A DNA stretch of 24,675 nt, from assembly GCA_021812735.1 (NCBI GenBank), contig JAKAMV010000035.1, forward strand, positions 1 through 24,675, in the 5' to 3' direction. Both the position numbers and the translations under genes were made by a program. This DNA comes from Chloroflexota bacterium. GTDB taxonomy: Bacteria > Chloroflexota > Limnocylindria > Limnocylindrales > CSP1-4. The stretch's first letter is position 1. Every line of letters starts with the position of its first letter. The notes beneath the pieces were generated by a model, which worked only from the letters and a program-made list of their open reading frames with translations, was not told the DNA's origin and did no database searches. Shown here piece after piece: positions 1 to 6,038 of the stretch.

Positions 1-43
1 CCCTGCTCTGAGCTGCCCTGCTCGGAGCTGCCCTGCTCTGACC
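1..43. repeat. 15-bp short tandem repeat at window edge
   Basis: A 15-bp unit, CCCTGCTCTGAGCTG, is repeated about 2.7 times with one mismatch (the second copy reads CTCGG) and ends just before the minus-strand stop codon at 44-46. The array touches the window edge and may continue leftward. It lies immediately 3' of the first gene. Confidence 0.8.
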
Positions 44-409
44 TTACGCTTGCGGGAGCTGCCGTTCTTCGAGCGGCACGTCCCAGTGCGCGTCGAGCAG
101 CTCGAAGCGTCGCTGCTCTGCGGCACGGAACGTCTCCTGGTCCGGGTAGAGGCGCTGCGCGATCTCCGGTTCGGAGTGTTCCTCCATGGCGGCCCAGTCG
201 CGGTACGTGATGGTGACCATGACGTCCCAGTCGGCGCGGCCGTCGCCGTGGAAGCGTGGCTGGTAGAGGCGCACGTCCAGGAGCCGGCCGATCCGCAGCT
301 GCTCCCGCAGGATCGGCCAGTGATTGCGCAGGAAGAGCTCCACCCACTCGTCGTGGTGCCCCCAGCGCACGCGGTAGAAGTACGCGGCCGTCACCGGTTG
401 GTCGGCCAT
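44..409 (-). CDS. small ferredoxin-fold-like (Dabb/EthD-like) protein
   Basis: This is a 121-aa soluble protein without signal peptide or membrane segment. The ATG at 409 was chosen over an in-frame ATG 18 nt further upstream because a strong GAGGAGG ribosome site sits about 7 nt before it. The protein starts with a strand (AAYFYRVRWG), then a helix containing HDEWVELFLRNHWPIL, then strands around VRLYQPRF and DVMVTITY, and a helix following RDWAAMEEH. This beta-alpha-beta-beta pattern fits the dimeric alpha/beta barrel group of small monooxygenase-like and stress-responsive proteins. No catalytic residue can be assigned, so the fold call is an inference and the function is unknown. It lies downstream of an aldo/keto reductase on the same strand, with 171 nt between them and its own possible promoter. 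Confidence 0.75.
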   Translation of the reverse strand: MADQPVTAAYFYRVRWGHHDEWVELFLRNHWPILREQLRIGRLLDVRLYQPRFHGDGRADWDVMVTITYRDWAAMEEHSEPEIAQRLYPDQETFRAAEQRRFELLDAHWDVPLEERQLPQA

Positions 410-445
410 GCGATCCCCTCCTCTCATCTTCGATGCCCGGGCCGC

Positions 446-451
446 ACGCTA
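446..451 (-). promoter_or_regulatory. possible -10 box (TAGCGT) for the small Dabb-like gene
   Basis: TAGCGT on the minus strand fits the TANNNT pattern seen elsewhere in the window. It lies 36 nt before the ATG at 409, which leaves room for a short leader carrying the GAGGAGG site. No -35 element is visible. Confidence 0.3.
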
Positions 452-551
452 CCACGGCGGGCCAGATCGACCCGGGCCGTCGCTTGCCCCGTGGGTCGAC
501 GGCACCCGGGGCAGCGGGTCGCGGAGCTGGCAACCGCCGCCGCCGGCGAGG

Positions 552-585
552 ATCGGCGCCCCGCTACTATCGGCGCCCCGCTACT
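552..585. repeat. perfect 17-bp tandem duplication over a stop codon
   Basis: The unit ATCGGCGCCCCGCTACT occurs twice in tandem without mismatch, at 552-568 and 569-585. The second copy contains the TAG stop of the minus-strand aldo/keto reductase (581-583). The 17-bp period is not a codon multiple, so this is a duplication of the gene's end and 3' flank, not a coding repeat. Confidence 0.9.
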
Positions 586-1552
586 GTGACCACTCCGTGG
601 GCCTGCGGTCCCAGCGGTGGGCGCGCAGGCGGGCGAGCAGGTCGGGCGGGAGCGGGCCGGCTTCGGCGGCGCGCACGTTCTGGGCCACGCGTTCCGGGCT
701 CCGCATCCCCGGGATGACCGTCGAGACGTCGGGGTTCGAGAGGATGAAGCGCAGCGCCATCTCCGCCATGGTCATGCCGGGGGGCACCAGTGGCCGCAGC
801 GCCTCGGCGTGCTCCACGCTTTGACGCAGGTTCTCGGGCACGAAATACGTGTTGCGCCAGTCTCCCTCGGGCCAATGCGAATCGAGCGTCAGGGTGCCCG
901 TCAAGGTGCCCTCGTCGAACGGCACCCGGGCGATCACGGCGACGTCGAGCCGGCGGCACTCCGGGAAGAGCTCATCCTCAGGCGCCTGGTCGAAGATGTT
1001 GTAGATGACCTGGACCGCGTCGATCAGCCCGGTGCGCAGCGTGCGCAGCACGTTCCACGGTTCCCAGCGATTCACGCTGACCCCGACGGCGCGGACGAGG
1101 CCCTCGCGCTTCAGATCGTCGACCGCGCGCTGCCAGCGCTCGTCGTCGGCCCAGGCGTCCTCCCAGACGTGGAACTGGATCAGGTCGACCGTACCGAGCC
1201 CGAGGTTCGCGAGGCTCTTCTCGGCATAGGCGCGGATCTGGTCGGGCGGGAACGCCTGGTCGAGCGGATCTCCACGGCGAGAGGGCCAGCGGCGGTTGTG
1301 GGGCGGGATCTTCGTGGCGGTGTAGAGCCGGCGGCCCGGGTTCGCCCGTACGAGCTGGCCGAGCAGCCGCTCGCTGCGGCCCTCACCATACGCCCAGGCC
1401 GTGTCGAAGAACGTGACGCCCCGGTCCACGGCGGTCTGCAGGGCCTGCAGCGATCGCTCGTCGTCCGAGCCGGACCAGCTGCCCATCCCCCACATGCCAT
1501 GGCCGAGCTCACTGACGAGCCACCCTGTCCGTCCGAACCGTCGTTCCCGCAT
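581..1552 (-). CDS. aldo/keto reductase
   Basis: This is a 323-aa cytosolic NAD(P)H-dependent oxidoreductase of the aldo/keto reductase superfamily with a TIM-barrel fold. It opens with the family's N-terminal strand (RRFGRTGWLVSELGHGMWGMG). The complete catalytic tetrad is visible: Asp50 and Tyr55 in FFDTAWAYGEG, Lys81 in TATKIPP and His128 in QFHVWED. The C-terminal cofactor region contains STVIPGMRSPERVAQNV, the usual phosphate-binding segment. Length is typical. The ATG at 1552 is preceded by GGAGGAGG at good spacing. The resemblance is closest to the YajO/IolS-like group, which acts on varied carbonyls or sugars; the substrate cannot be read from sequence. It stands alone, and its 3' end carries the 17-bp tandem duplication. 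Confidence 0.93.
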   Translation of the reverse strand: MRERRFGRTGWLVSELGHGMWGMGSWSGSDDERSLQALQTAVDRGVTFFDTAWAYGEGRSERLLGQLVRANPGRRLYTATKIPPHNRRWPSRRGDPLDQAFPPDQIRAYAEKSLANLGLGTVDLIQFHVWEDAWADDERWQRAVDDLKREGLVRAVGVSVNRWEPWNVLRTLRTGLIDAVQVIYNIFDQAPEDELFPECRRLDVAVIARVPFDEGTLTGTLTLDSHWPEGDWRNTYFVPENLRQSVEHAEALRPLVPPGMTMAEMALRFILSNPDVSTVIPGMRSPERVAQNVRAAEAGPLPPDLLARLRAHRWDRRPTEWSQ

Positions 1553-1687
1553 CGCTCGCCTCCTCCTGCCTGAGCCGCTGCCCGTGCGTGGTTCCGCTGC
1601 GCGCCTGACGATACCGCCTTCGCCCCCGAGGGTGGCGCGCCCCGCACGGCACCGCTGTTCCTGCGTTCCGTCTCCAGCCCGCAGAGT

Positions 1688-1710
1688 CGCCGAGCTCGGC
1701 GGCGCCGAGC
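1688..1710 (-). terminator. GC-rich hairpin after the membrane-anchored protein gene
   Basis: GCTCGGC (1694-1700) and GCCGAGC (1704-1710) form a 7-bp stem with a GGC loop. It overlaps a 14-bp perfect palindrome at 1688-1701. It lies about 20 nt past the minus-strand stop at 1731. There is no T-run, so intrinsic termination is uncertain. Confidence 0.35.
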
Positions 1711-1730
1711 GTCGTCCTGATCGCCCCTCG

Positions 1731-2378
1731 TTACGTGATGCGCCCCGTCGCGAGGTCGACGAGCCGCTGCAGGGCCGGGCGCAACCCGGGCAGCGACCCC
1801 GGCGCGTGCCGCAGCGAGACGAGCAGCGTCATGCGAGGTTGCGCGCCGCGCAGCTCGAGCAGCACCACGTCGCCGAGATCGGTCGCTGCCGGCACCAACC
1901 GTTCCATGGCCGCCCTCCCCGGAGCGTCGTAGGCGACGATCGCGAGTCCGCGCCCATCTGCCGTGCTGCGTGTCCCGCCCGCCGCGACCGCGGCACGCAG
2001 GGCCGCACGCCCGGTGCGGTGGTGCGGATCGGCCAGGAGGCCCACGCCGACCGGCGGCCCGTCTAGTTCGGCCTTCACGTCGAGCAGGTCACCCCGCCCC
2101 TGCAGCGCCCAAAGCACCCAGACCAGGAGGGCCTCGCGCGGTGCCATCAGCACGGTCGCGACCGCCCGTCCGACGCCGCGAACCGGTCGCTCCGCCTCGA
2201 TGCGGACGATACTCCGGCCGAGCCGCTGCAATTTCGCGGGGCCGGCGGGTCCGGCGAACGCCTCGCGCAGACCTGCGGCGAGCGCCTCCATGCGACGCGC
2301 GTTCAGCACGCCCCCGACCGCGTACCCTCCGACGAGCACCACGGCGAGCACGACCACGATGAGCGTGCCGCTATCCAC
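1731..2378 (-). CDS. unrecognised protein with one N-terminal membrane helix
   Basis: A 215-aa protein. I chose the GTG at 2378 because GGGAG lies 9 nt before it and a hydrophobic helix (TLIVVVLAVVLVGGYAVGGVL, about residues 5-25) follows at once; the open frame extends far upstream, but that stretch looks non-coding. The helix is followed by a basic stop-transfer NARR, so the rest is probably cytoplasmic. That part has a hydrophobic patch near residues 70-90 (MAPREALLVWVLWALQG) and alternating strands and helices. There are no catalytic motifs and I do not recognise the family. It is divergently oriented to the CstA-type transporter with about 346 nt between the starts, so the two might share regulation. 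The start codon is the least certain part. Confidence 0.6.
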   Translation of the reverse strand: MDSGTLIVVVLAVVLVGGYAVGGVLNARRMEALAAGLREAFAGPAGPAKLQRLGRSIVRIEAERPVRGVGRAVATVLMAPREALLVWVLWALQGRGDLLDVKAELDGPPVGVGLLADPHHRTGRAALRAAVAAGGTRSTADGRGLAIVAYDAPGRAAMERLVPAATDLGDVVLLELRGAQPRMTLLVSLRHAPGSLPGLRPALQRLVDLATGRIT

Positions 2379-2724
2379 TCGTGACCGCTCCCTTCGCGTT
2401 TGTAATGCGTTTGTTATTGCTCTTCCCGCGTGACGCGCTAACAGTAGCTCACGTGGAGCCGCCGGCTGCGTGGCCCAGGTGGCCGCCTGGCTCTGTTGTG
2501 GTTGGCTTCCGGGTGAGGAGGTGCGGCAGACCGACGATTCTCTGTGTTGTTGCGCGACCAACTCGCCGCTCGGGACCGCTGGTGGGTCCCACCCTTGATG
2601 GTCCCAGCGGCCAGTGTCCACGATCTCTTGACCCTCGGAGCCAGCGGTCTGCGGAGACCGCGTCCCGCCGGTGGGCTGCCCGGCTCGCCGGCCCGTTCCG
2701 GGGCTTGTGGGAAGGGAGTCACGC
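2379..2724. promoter_or_regulatory. divergent intergenic region with structured leader of the CstA-type gene
   Basis: No convincing gene is present. Near the left end is an 11-bp-period direct repeat, GCGTTTGT at 2396-2403 and 2407-2414. On the right, several helices compete. GACCGCTGG (2574-2582) can pair perfectly with CCAGCGGTC (2641-2649); its CCGCTGG part can instead pair with CCAGCGG (2604-2610); and GCGGTCT (2644-2650) pairs with AGACCGC (2655-2661) around a GCGG loop. The region ends in AAGGGAG, 6 nt before a TTG start. Promoters for both directions must lie here, but I see no clear -35/-10 pair. A riboswitch or attenuator is possible; no known class was recognised. Confidence 0.45.
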
Positions 2725-4494
2725 TTGGACACACCTGCACTCTTCGTGGTCCTCGCCCTGATCGCGTATGGCGTCGCGTACTTCTGGTACTCGCGCTGGT
2801 ATGACCGCGCGGTCTGGGCCCCGGACGCCGGCAGGACGACCCCGGCGCACATGCTGATGGACGGGGTGGAGTACTTCCCGGTCAGCAAGTACGTCCTCTG
2901 GGGCTACCAGTTCAAGTCGGTCGCGGCGCTCGGACCGATTCTGGGCCCCTTCATCGCCATCCAGTACGGGTGGCTGCCGGCACTGGCCTGGATCATCATC
3001 GGCAATTTCTTCATCGGCTGGCTGCAGGACTACAGCTCGATCATGGTGAGCCTGCGCAACGAGGGCCGCTCGTTCGGTCCCATCAGCTACGAGTTCATGG
3101 GGGCCCGCGGTCGGACAACCCTGCTCTGGTTCATCATCCTGTACCTGCTGATCATTTCGGCGACGTTCATCTTCTTCATCGCGACCTTCTTCAACATCTT
3201 CCCGGGCGTCTTCTGGGCGACCATCGGCGTCCTCGCGACCGGGGTGATCGCTGGACGGCTCCTCTACCGACTGCGCTGGAACGTGGGTCTGGTGACCTTG
3301 CTGGCGCTGGTAGGAGTCGCACTCTCGATCCTGATCACTACCGACGTCGGCGTCTTTCACGTCGCGAAGAACTTCCTCGGCGGCAACACGATCCTCTTCT
3401 GGGCGATCGTGACGGCCGTGATCCTCTACCTCGGCTCGGTGCTGCCGCTGCCGAGCTTCATCCAGCCGATCAACTACGTCGCGTTCTTCCCGGCGTTCGT
3501 CGCGATCGTCGTGATCCTGGTCAGCGCGCTGATTACGCCGCTGACCGGCGTCCACCTCCAGCAGTCGGCGTTCAAGACCTTCTATCCAGGTCTGAACCCC
3601 GGGCCGCTCTGGCCGATCCTCTTCGTCGCGATCGCCTGCGGCGCGATCAGCGGCTGGCACTCACTGGTCAGCAGCAGCTCGACCTCGAAGCAGGTGGACA
3701 TCGAGACGGATGCCCGACCGGTCGGCGCCGGCGCGATGCTCACCGAGGGCCTGCTCGCGCTGGCCTCGCTCGCCGCCTACATGGTGCTCTCCTCAAAGGC
3801 CACCGGGCTGGGCTCCGTGGGGGCCTGGGTGACGGGCGCGCAGGTGCTGACGAACCCGTGGCTCGGCTTCTTGGGCACGGCGATCCTCGCGACCTTCTTC
3901 GGCCTGGTGCTGGTGGTCTACGCGCTGACGGTGCAGGCGCTCGTCACGCGCTTCTGGCGGCTGGTGTCGGCGGAGCTGGCTGGCGACGGCCGCTACGCCG
4001 TGCTCGGCAACAAGCACGTCGCGACGCTCATCGGGCTCGTCATCCCGGTCGCCTTCGCGATCAACGGCAGCTGGTGGAACCTCTGGCTCTATTTCGGCGC
4101 CTCCAACCAGCTGCTCGCCGGGCTCGCGCTCATGATCGTCAGCATCCACTTGGCGAAGGTGCGGCGCGACACGCGACCCAGCGTGATCCCGGCGACGTTC
4201 ATGATCGTCACGACCCTCTCGGCGCTGGTCTGGGAGATCATCGTGTTCGTGAACGCCGTGGTCACGAACAAGCCGCTCACGCAGGCCGGGACGACCCTTG
4301 CCCAGCCCGCGTGGCACGCGGTGGCCCTGACGTTCAACGGGATCTTCGTGTTGTTCGGGGCGCTCCTGCTCTACTTCGGTCTGCGCATGACCTGGTCGAG
4401 CTACAACGCCTATTTCCGCATGCTGCGCGGTGTGCAGCCGCCGGCGCCACAGCCGAGCTCGTCCGTGGCGATGGGAGGTGCGGGTCGGAAGTAG
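2725..4494 (+). CDS. cstA: CstA-family carbon-starvation/pyruvate-type transporter
   Basis: A polytopic inner-membrane protein of 589 aa, with roughly 13-15 hydrophobic segments and no signal peptide. The TTG at 2725 was chosen because AAGGGAG lies 6 nt upstream and the first membrane helix (PALFVVLALIAYGVAYF) follows directly. CstA signatures are present: the GP.....AIQYGWLPALAWIIIGNFFIGWLQD block, ACGAISGWHSLVSSSSTSKQ (the equivalent of SGFHxLxxSGTTxK), and FGASNQLLAG near the C-terminus. Known relatives, E. coli CstA and BtsT, import pyruvate and are implicated in peptide use. The protein is shorter than E. coli CstA (about 700 aa). The usual small partner YbdD/YjiX is absent. Instead the gene heads a run with two ArsA-like ATPases, so transport may be coupled to or controlled by them (inference). 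The substrate is unproven. Confidence 0.9.
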   Translation: MDTPALFVVLALIAYGVAYFWYSRWYDRAVWAPDAGRTTPAHMLMDGVEYFPVSKYVLWGYQFKSVAALGPILGPFIAIQYGWLPALAWIIIGNFFIGWLQDYSSIMVSLRNEGRSFGPISYEFMGARGRTTLLWFIILYLLIISATFIFFIATFFNIFPGVFWATIGVLATGVIAGRLLYRLRWNVGLVTLLALVGVALSILITTDVGVFHVAKNFLGGNTILFWAIVTAVILYLGSVLPLPSFIQPINYVAFFPAFVAIVVILVSALITPLTGVHLQQSAFKTFYPGLNPGPLWPILFVAIACGAISGWHSLVSSSSTSKQVDIETDARPVGAGAMLTEGLLALASLAAYMVLSSKATGLGSVGAWVTGAQVLTNPWLGFLGTAILATFFGLVLVVYALTVQALVTRFWRLVSAELAGDGRYAVLGNKHVATLIGLVIPVAFAINGSWWNLWLYFGASNQLLAGLALMIVSIHLAKVRRDTRPSVIPATFMIVTTLSALVWEIIVFVNAVVTNKPLTQAGTTLAQPAWHAVALTFNGIFVLFGALLLYFGLRMTWSSYNAYFRMLRGVQPPAPQPSSSVAMGGAGRK

Positions 4495-4506
4495 AATCGC
4501 GGGCAC

Positions 4507-4538
4507 GGGCGGGCTGGTCGTCGCCGGTCCGCCCGCCC
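4507..4538 (+). other. GC-rich inverted repeat after the transporter gene
   Basis: GGGCGGGC (4507-4514) and GCCCGCCC (4531-4538) form a perfect 8-bp stem with a 16-nt loop, starting 12 nt after the CstA stop. No T-run follows. It may be a weak terminator, an mRNA 3'-end stabiliser or a processing site between the transporter and the small downstream gene. Confidence 0.4.
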
Positions 4539-4611
4539 GATCGATGCCGTATTCGCTCTGCCATCGATCCGGCGCGGCCGCACCATTGGCCACGCCGCAA
4601 GGAGGAACGTG

Positions 4612-4884
4612 GTGCCGGAAGAGGAACGGAAGAAGCTCGGCGTCGGCGGGATGCTGAAGGGTGTCATGTACGGCATGGCCTCCCACGGGAACGTCACTGC
4701 CGCTCTGCGTACGCGGATGTACATGGAGCACCTCTTCATGTTCATCACGCTCGGGGACATGCTTGGGATCCCCGTCCTGCCGCCGTACTACTCGCTGCGG
4801 CTGCTGCCGTACGCGGTGCCGAACGTGAAGTCCTGGAAGCAGCGGGTCTTCCGCGAGCGGGATTTCACGGACGCGCTCTACTGA
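4612..4884 (+). CDS. small conserved-looking protein A of the ArsA cassette
   Basis: A 90-aa protein. Two adjacent GTG codons (4609 and 4612) follow AAGGAGG; the second has the better spacing of 6 nt. The sequence is helix-rich: a basic N-terminus, a central segment with MYMEHLFMFITLGDMLGIP, then LRLLPYAV and a charged tail ending RERDFTDALY. The block G(D/E)MLGIP, a gap of about 6 residues, then LRLLPYAV and a basic helix recurs in the protein encoded at 8144-8482, so the two are paralogues at opposite ends of the ATPase cluster. The central part is hydrophobic enough to sit on a membrane or against the transporter, but is not a clear transmembrane helix. It takes the position of YbdD in E. 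coli cstA operons but does not resemble it. Function unknown. An 18-bp tandem duplication covers its last codons and stop. Confidence 0.8.
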   Translation: MPEEERKKLGVGGMLKGVMYGMASHGNVTAALRTRMYMEHLFMFITLGDMLGIPVLPPYYSLRLLPYAVPNVKSWKQRVFRERDFTDALY

Positions 4885-4902
4885 ACGGACGCGCTCTACT
4901 GA
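4867..4902 (+). repeat. perfect 18-bp tandem duplication including a stop codon
   Basis: ACGGACGCGCTCTACTGA is repeated exactly at 4867-4884 and 4885-4902. The first copy encodes the last residues TDALY plus the stop of small protein A; the second repeats them in the same frame just after the stop. Identity is complete, so it is either a recent slippage event or a retained double stop. Confidence 0.92.
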
Positions 4903-4945
4903 CACGCCCGGCGCCGGCGCGCGCGGCGGTGGGAACGATCTCGCC

Positions 4946-4964
4946 GCACGCCCCGCGGGCGTGC
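4946..4964 (+). other. tight intergenic hairpin before the first ArsA-like gene
   Basis: GCACGCCC (4946-4953) and GGGCGTGC (4957-4964) form a perfect 8-bp stem with a 3-nt CGC loop, about 36 nt before the GTG start at 5001. Without a T-run it is more likely an mRNA stability or processing element than a terminator. Confidence 0.4.
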
Positions 4965-5000
4965 TGGCGTGGCGGCGACTGACAGCGATCGGAGGCGCTC

Positions 5001-6038
5001 GTGCAGGGTCTTGGTCAGTATTTTCGGTCCCGCGGCTCGACCCCGGAGATCGTGATCTTCGCGGGCAAAGGCGGCTTGGGGAAGACGACGTCCTCGGCGG
5101 CGCTGGCCTGGCACATGAGCCAGGTCGAGGGGAAGAAGACGCTCTGTTTCTCTACCGATCCGCAGGCCTCGCTCTCGGACATTTTCGAGGCGGACATCTT
5201 TGGCCGGGGTGTGGTCGAGCTGCGCCCCAACCTGTTCGTGGTCGAGATCGACGCCGACCGGCGCGTCCACGACTACCAGGAGCAGGTGCGCGCCAAGATC
5301 CGCGACATGTACGGACTGGACCGCGTGCCCGAGGAGATCGACGAATACATCGAGTCGACCTCGGCTGAACCGGCGATGTACGAGTCGGCCACGTACGACG
5401 CGATGGCCGAGCTGGTGGCGGCGCGCGAGTACGAGCTCTACATCTTCGACATGCCGCCCTTTGGCCATGGCGTCCGCATGGTCGCGATGGCCGACATCCT
5501 CTCGAAGTGGGTCGAGAAGATCACCGAGGCACGCGAAAAGGTGGCCGAGTACGAGGCGGTCGCGGCGACGCTCAAGGGCGGCGGCAAGGAACGCACCGAG
5601 GACGCGGTGCTGCACGAGCTGCTCGACATCAAGCGCCAAGTCACCAACTTCACCGACCTCATCACGGACCGCCGCCGCACGGCGTTCTTCATGGTGCTGA
5701 TCCCCGAACAGATGGCGATCGTGGACACCGAGCGCGCGCTCCGCATGTTCGGCGAGCTCCACATCGAGATGAGCGGGCTGATCGTCAACCAGGTCTACCC
5801 GTCCGACCTGCTCGCCGACGCGGAGCTACCCGAGTTCCTGCGCAATCGGATCGGGATGCAACAGGGGAACCTGGTCGAGATCAATCGACGGTTCGGCAGC
5901 AAGGTGGTGGCGGCGATGCCGATGTTCCCCCGCGAACCGAAGGGTCTGGAGATGATCCAGGCTGCGGCGCAGGTGCTGATGGATCCGCCGGAGCCGGTGC
6001 GCCGGATCTTCGAGGCGGCGCCGGGGGCGGCACGATGA
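5001..6038 (+). CDS. ArsA/Get3-family ATPase, subunit 1
   Basis: A 345-aa cytosolic P-loop ATPase of the ArsA/GET3 branch of the deviant-Walker (SIMIBI) class. The GTG at 5001 is preceded by GGAGG at 5 nt. The deviant Walker A is GKGGLGKTT at residues 22-30, with the signature Lys23. Switch I is STDPQASLSD (51-60), keeping the catalytic-type Asp53. Switch II is DMPPFGH at 151-157 in place of the canonical DTAPTGH, still keeping Gly156 and His157. The adenine-side motif VNQ is present in GLIVNQVYP. The middle (about 160-230) is helical and charged, where ArsA/Get3 proteins carry their client- or metal-interacting parts. No CxC metal site is visible. Length fits a single-domain ArsA that works as a dimer. 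The stop overlaps the next ATPase gene by ATGA, which suggests a heterodimer (inference). An arsenite role is not supported: there are no arsB, arsD, arsC or arsR genes nearby. Confidence 0.92.
   Translation: MQGLGQYFRSRGSTPEIVIFAGKGGLGKTTSSAALAWHMSQVEGKKTLCFSTDPQASLSDIFEADIFGRGVVELRPNLFVVEIDADRRVHDYQEQVRAKIRDMYGLDRVPEEIDEYIESTSAEPAMYESATYDAMAELVAAREYELYIFDMPPFGHGVRMVAMADILSKWVEKITEAREKVAEYEAVAATLKGGGKERTEDAVLHELLDIKRQVTNFTDLITDRRRTAFFMVLIPEQMAIVDTERALRMFGELHIEMSGLIVNQVYPSDLLADAELPEFLRNRIGMQQGNLVEINRRFGSKVVAAMPMFPREPKGLEMIQAAAQVLMDPPEPVRRIFEAAPGAAR

Noticed and set aside
2581..2597. Minus-strand AAGGGTGGGACC resembling the T-box antiterminator core
   Set aside because: The downstream bases read CCACC rather than CGCG, GGTGGGACCCACC is itself a small hairpin, there is no specifier stem, and the downstream gene is not a tRNA-linked gene.
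4612..4884. YbdD/YjiX-type partner of CstA
   Set aside because: The position fits, but the sequence lacks that family's pattern (short, Cys-ended, PDYDxYVEH region) and instead matches the protein at 8144-8482.
2970..4982. 670-codon open frame inside the transporter gene
   Set aside because: It is rich in Arg, Asp and Gly, lacks motifs, and is the shifted frame of a well-supported membrane protein; long antisense and shifted frames are expected at this G+C content.
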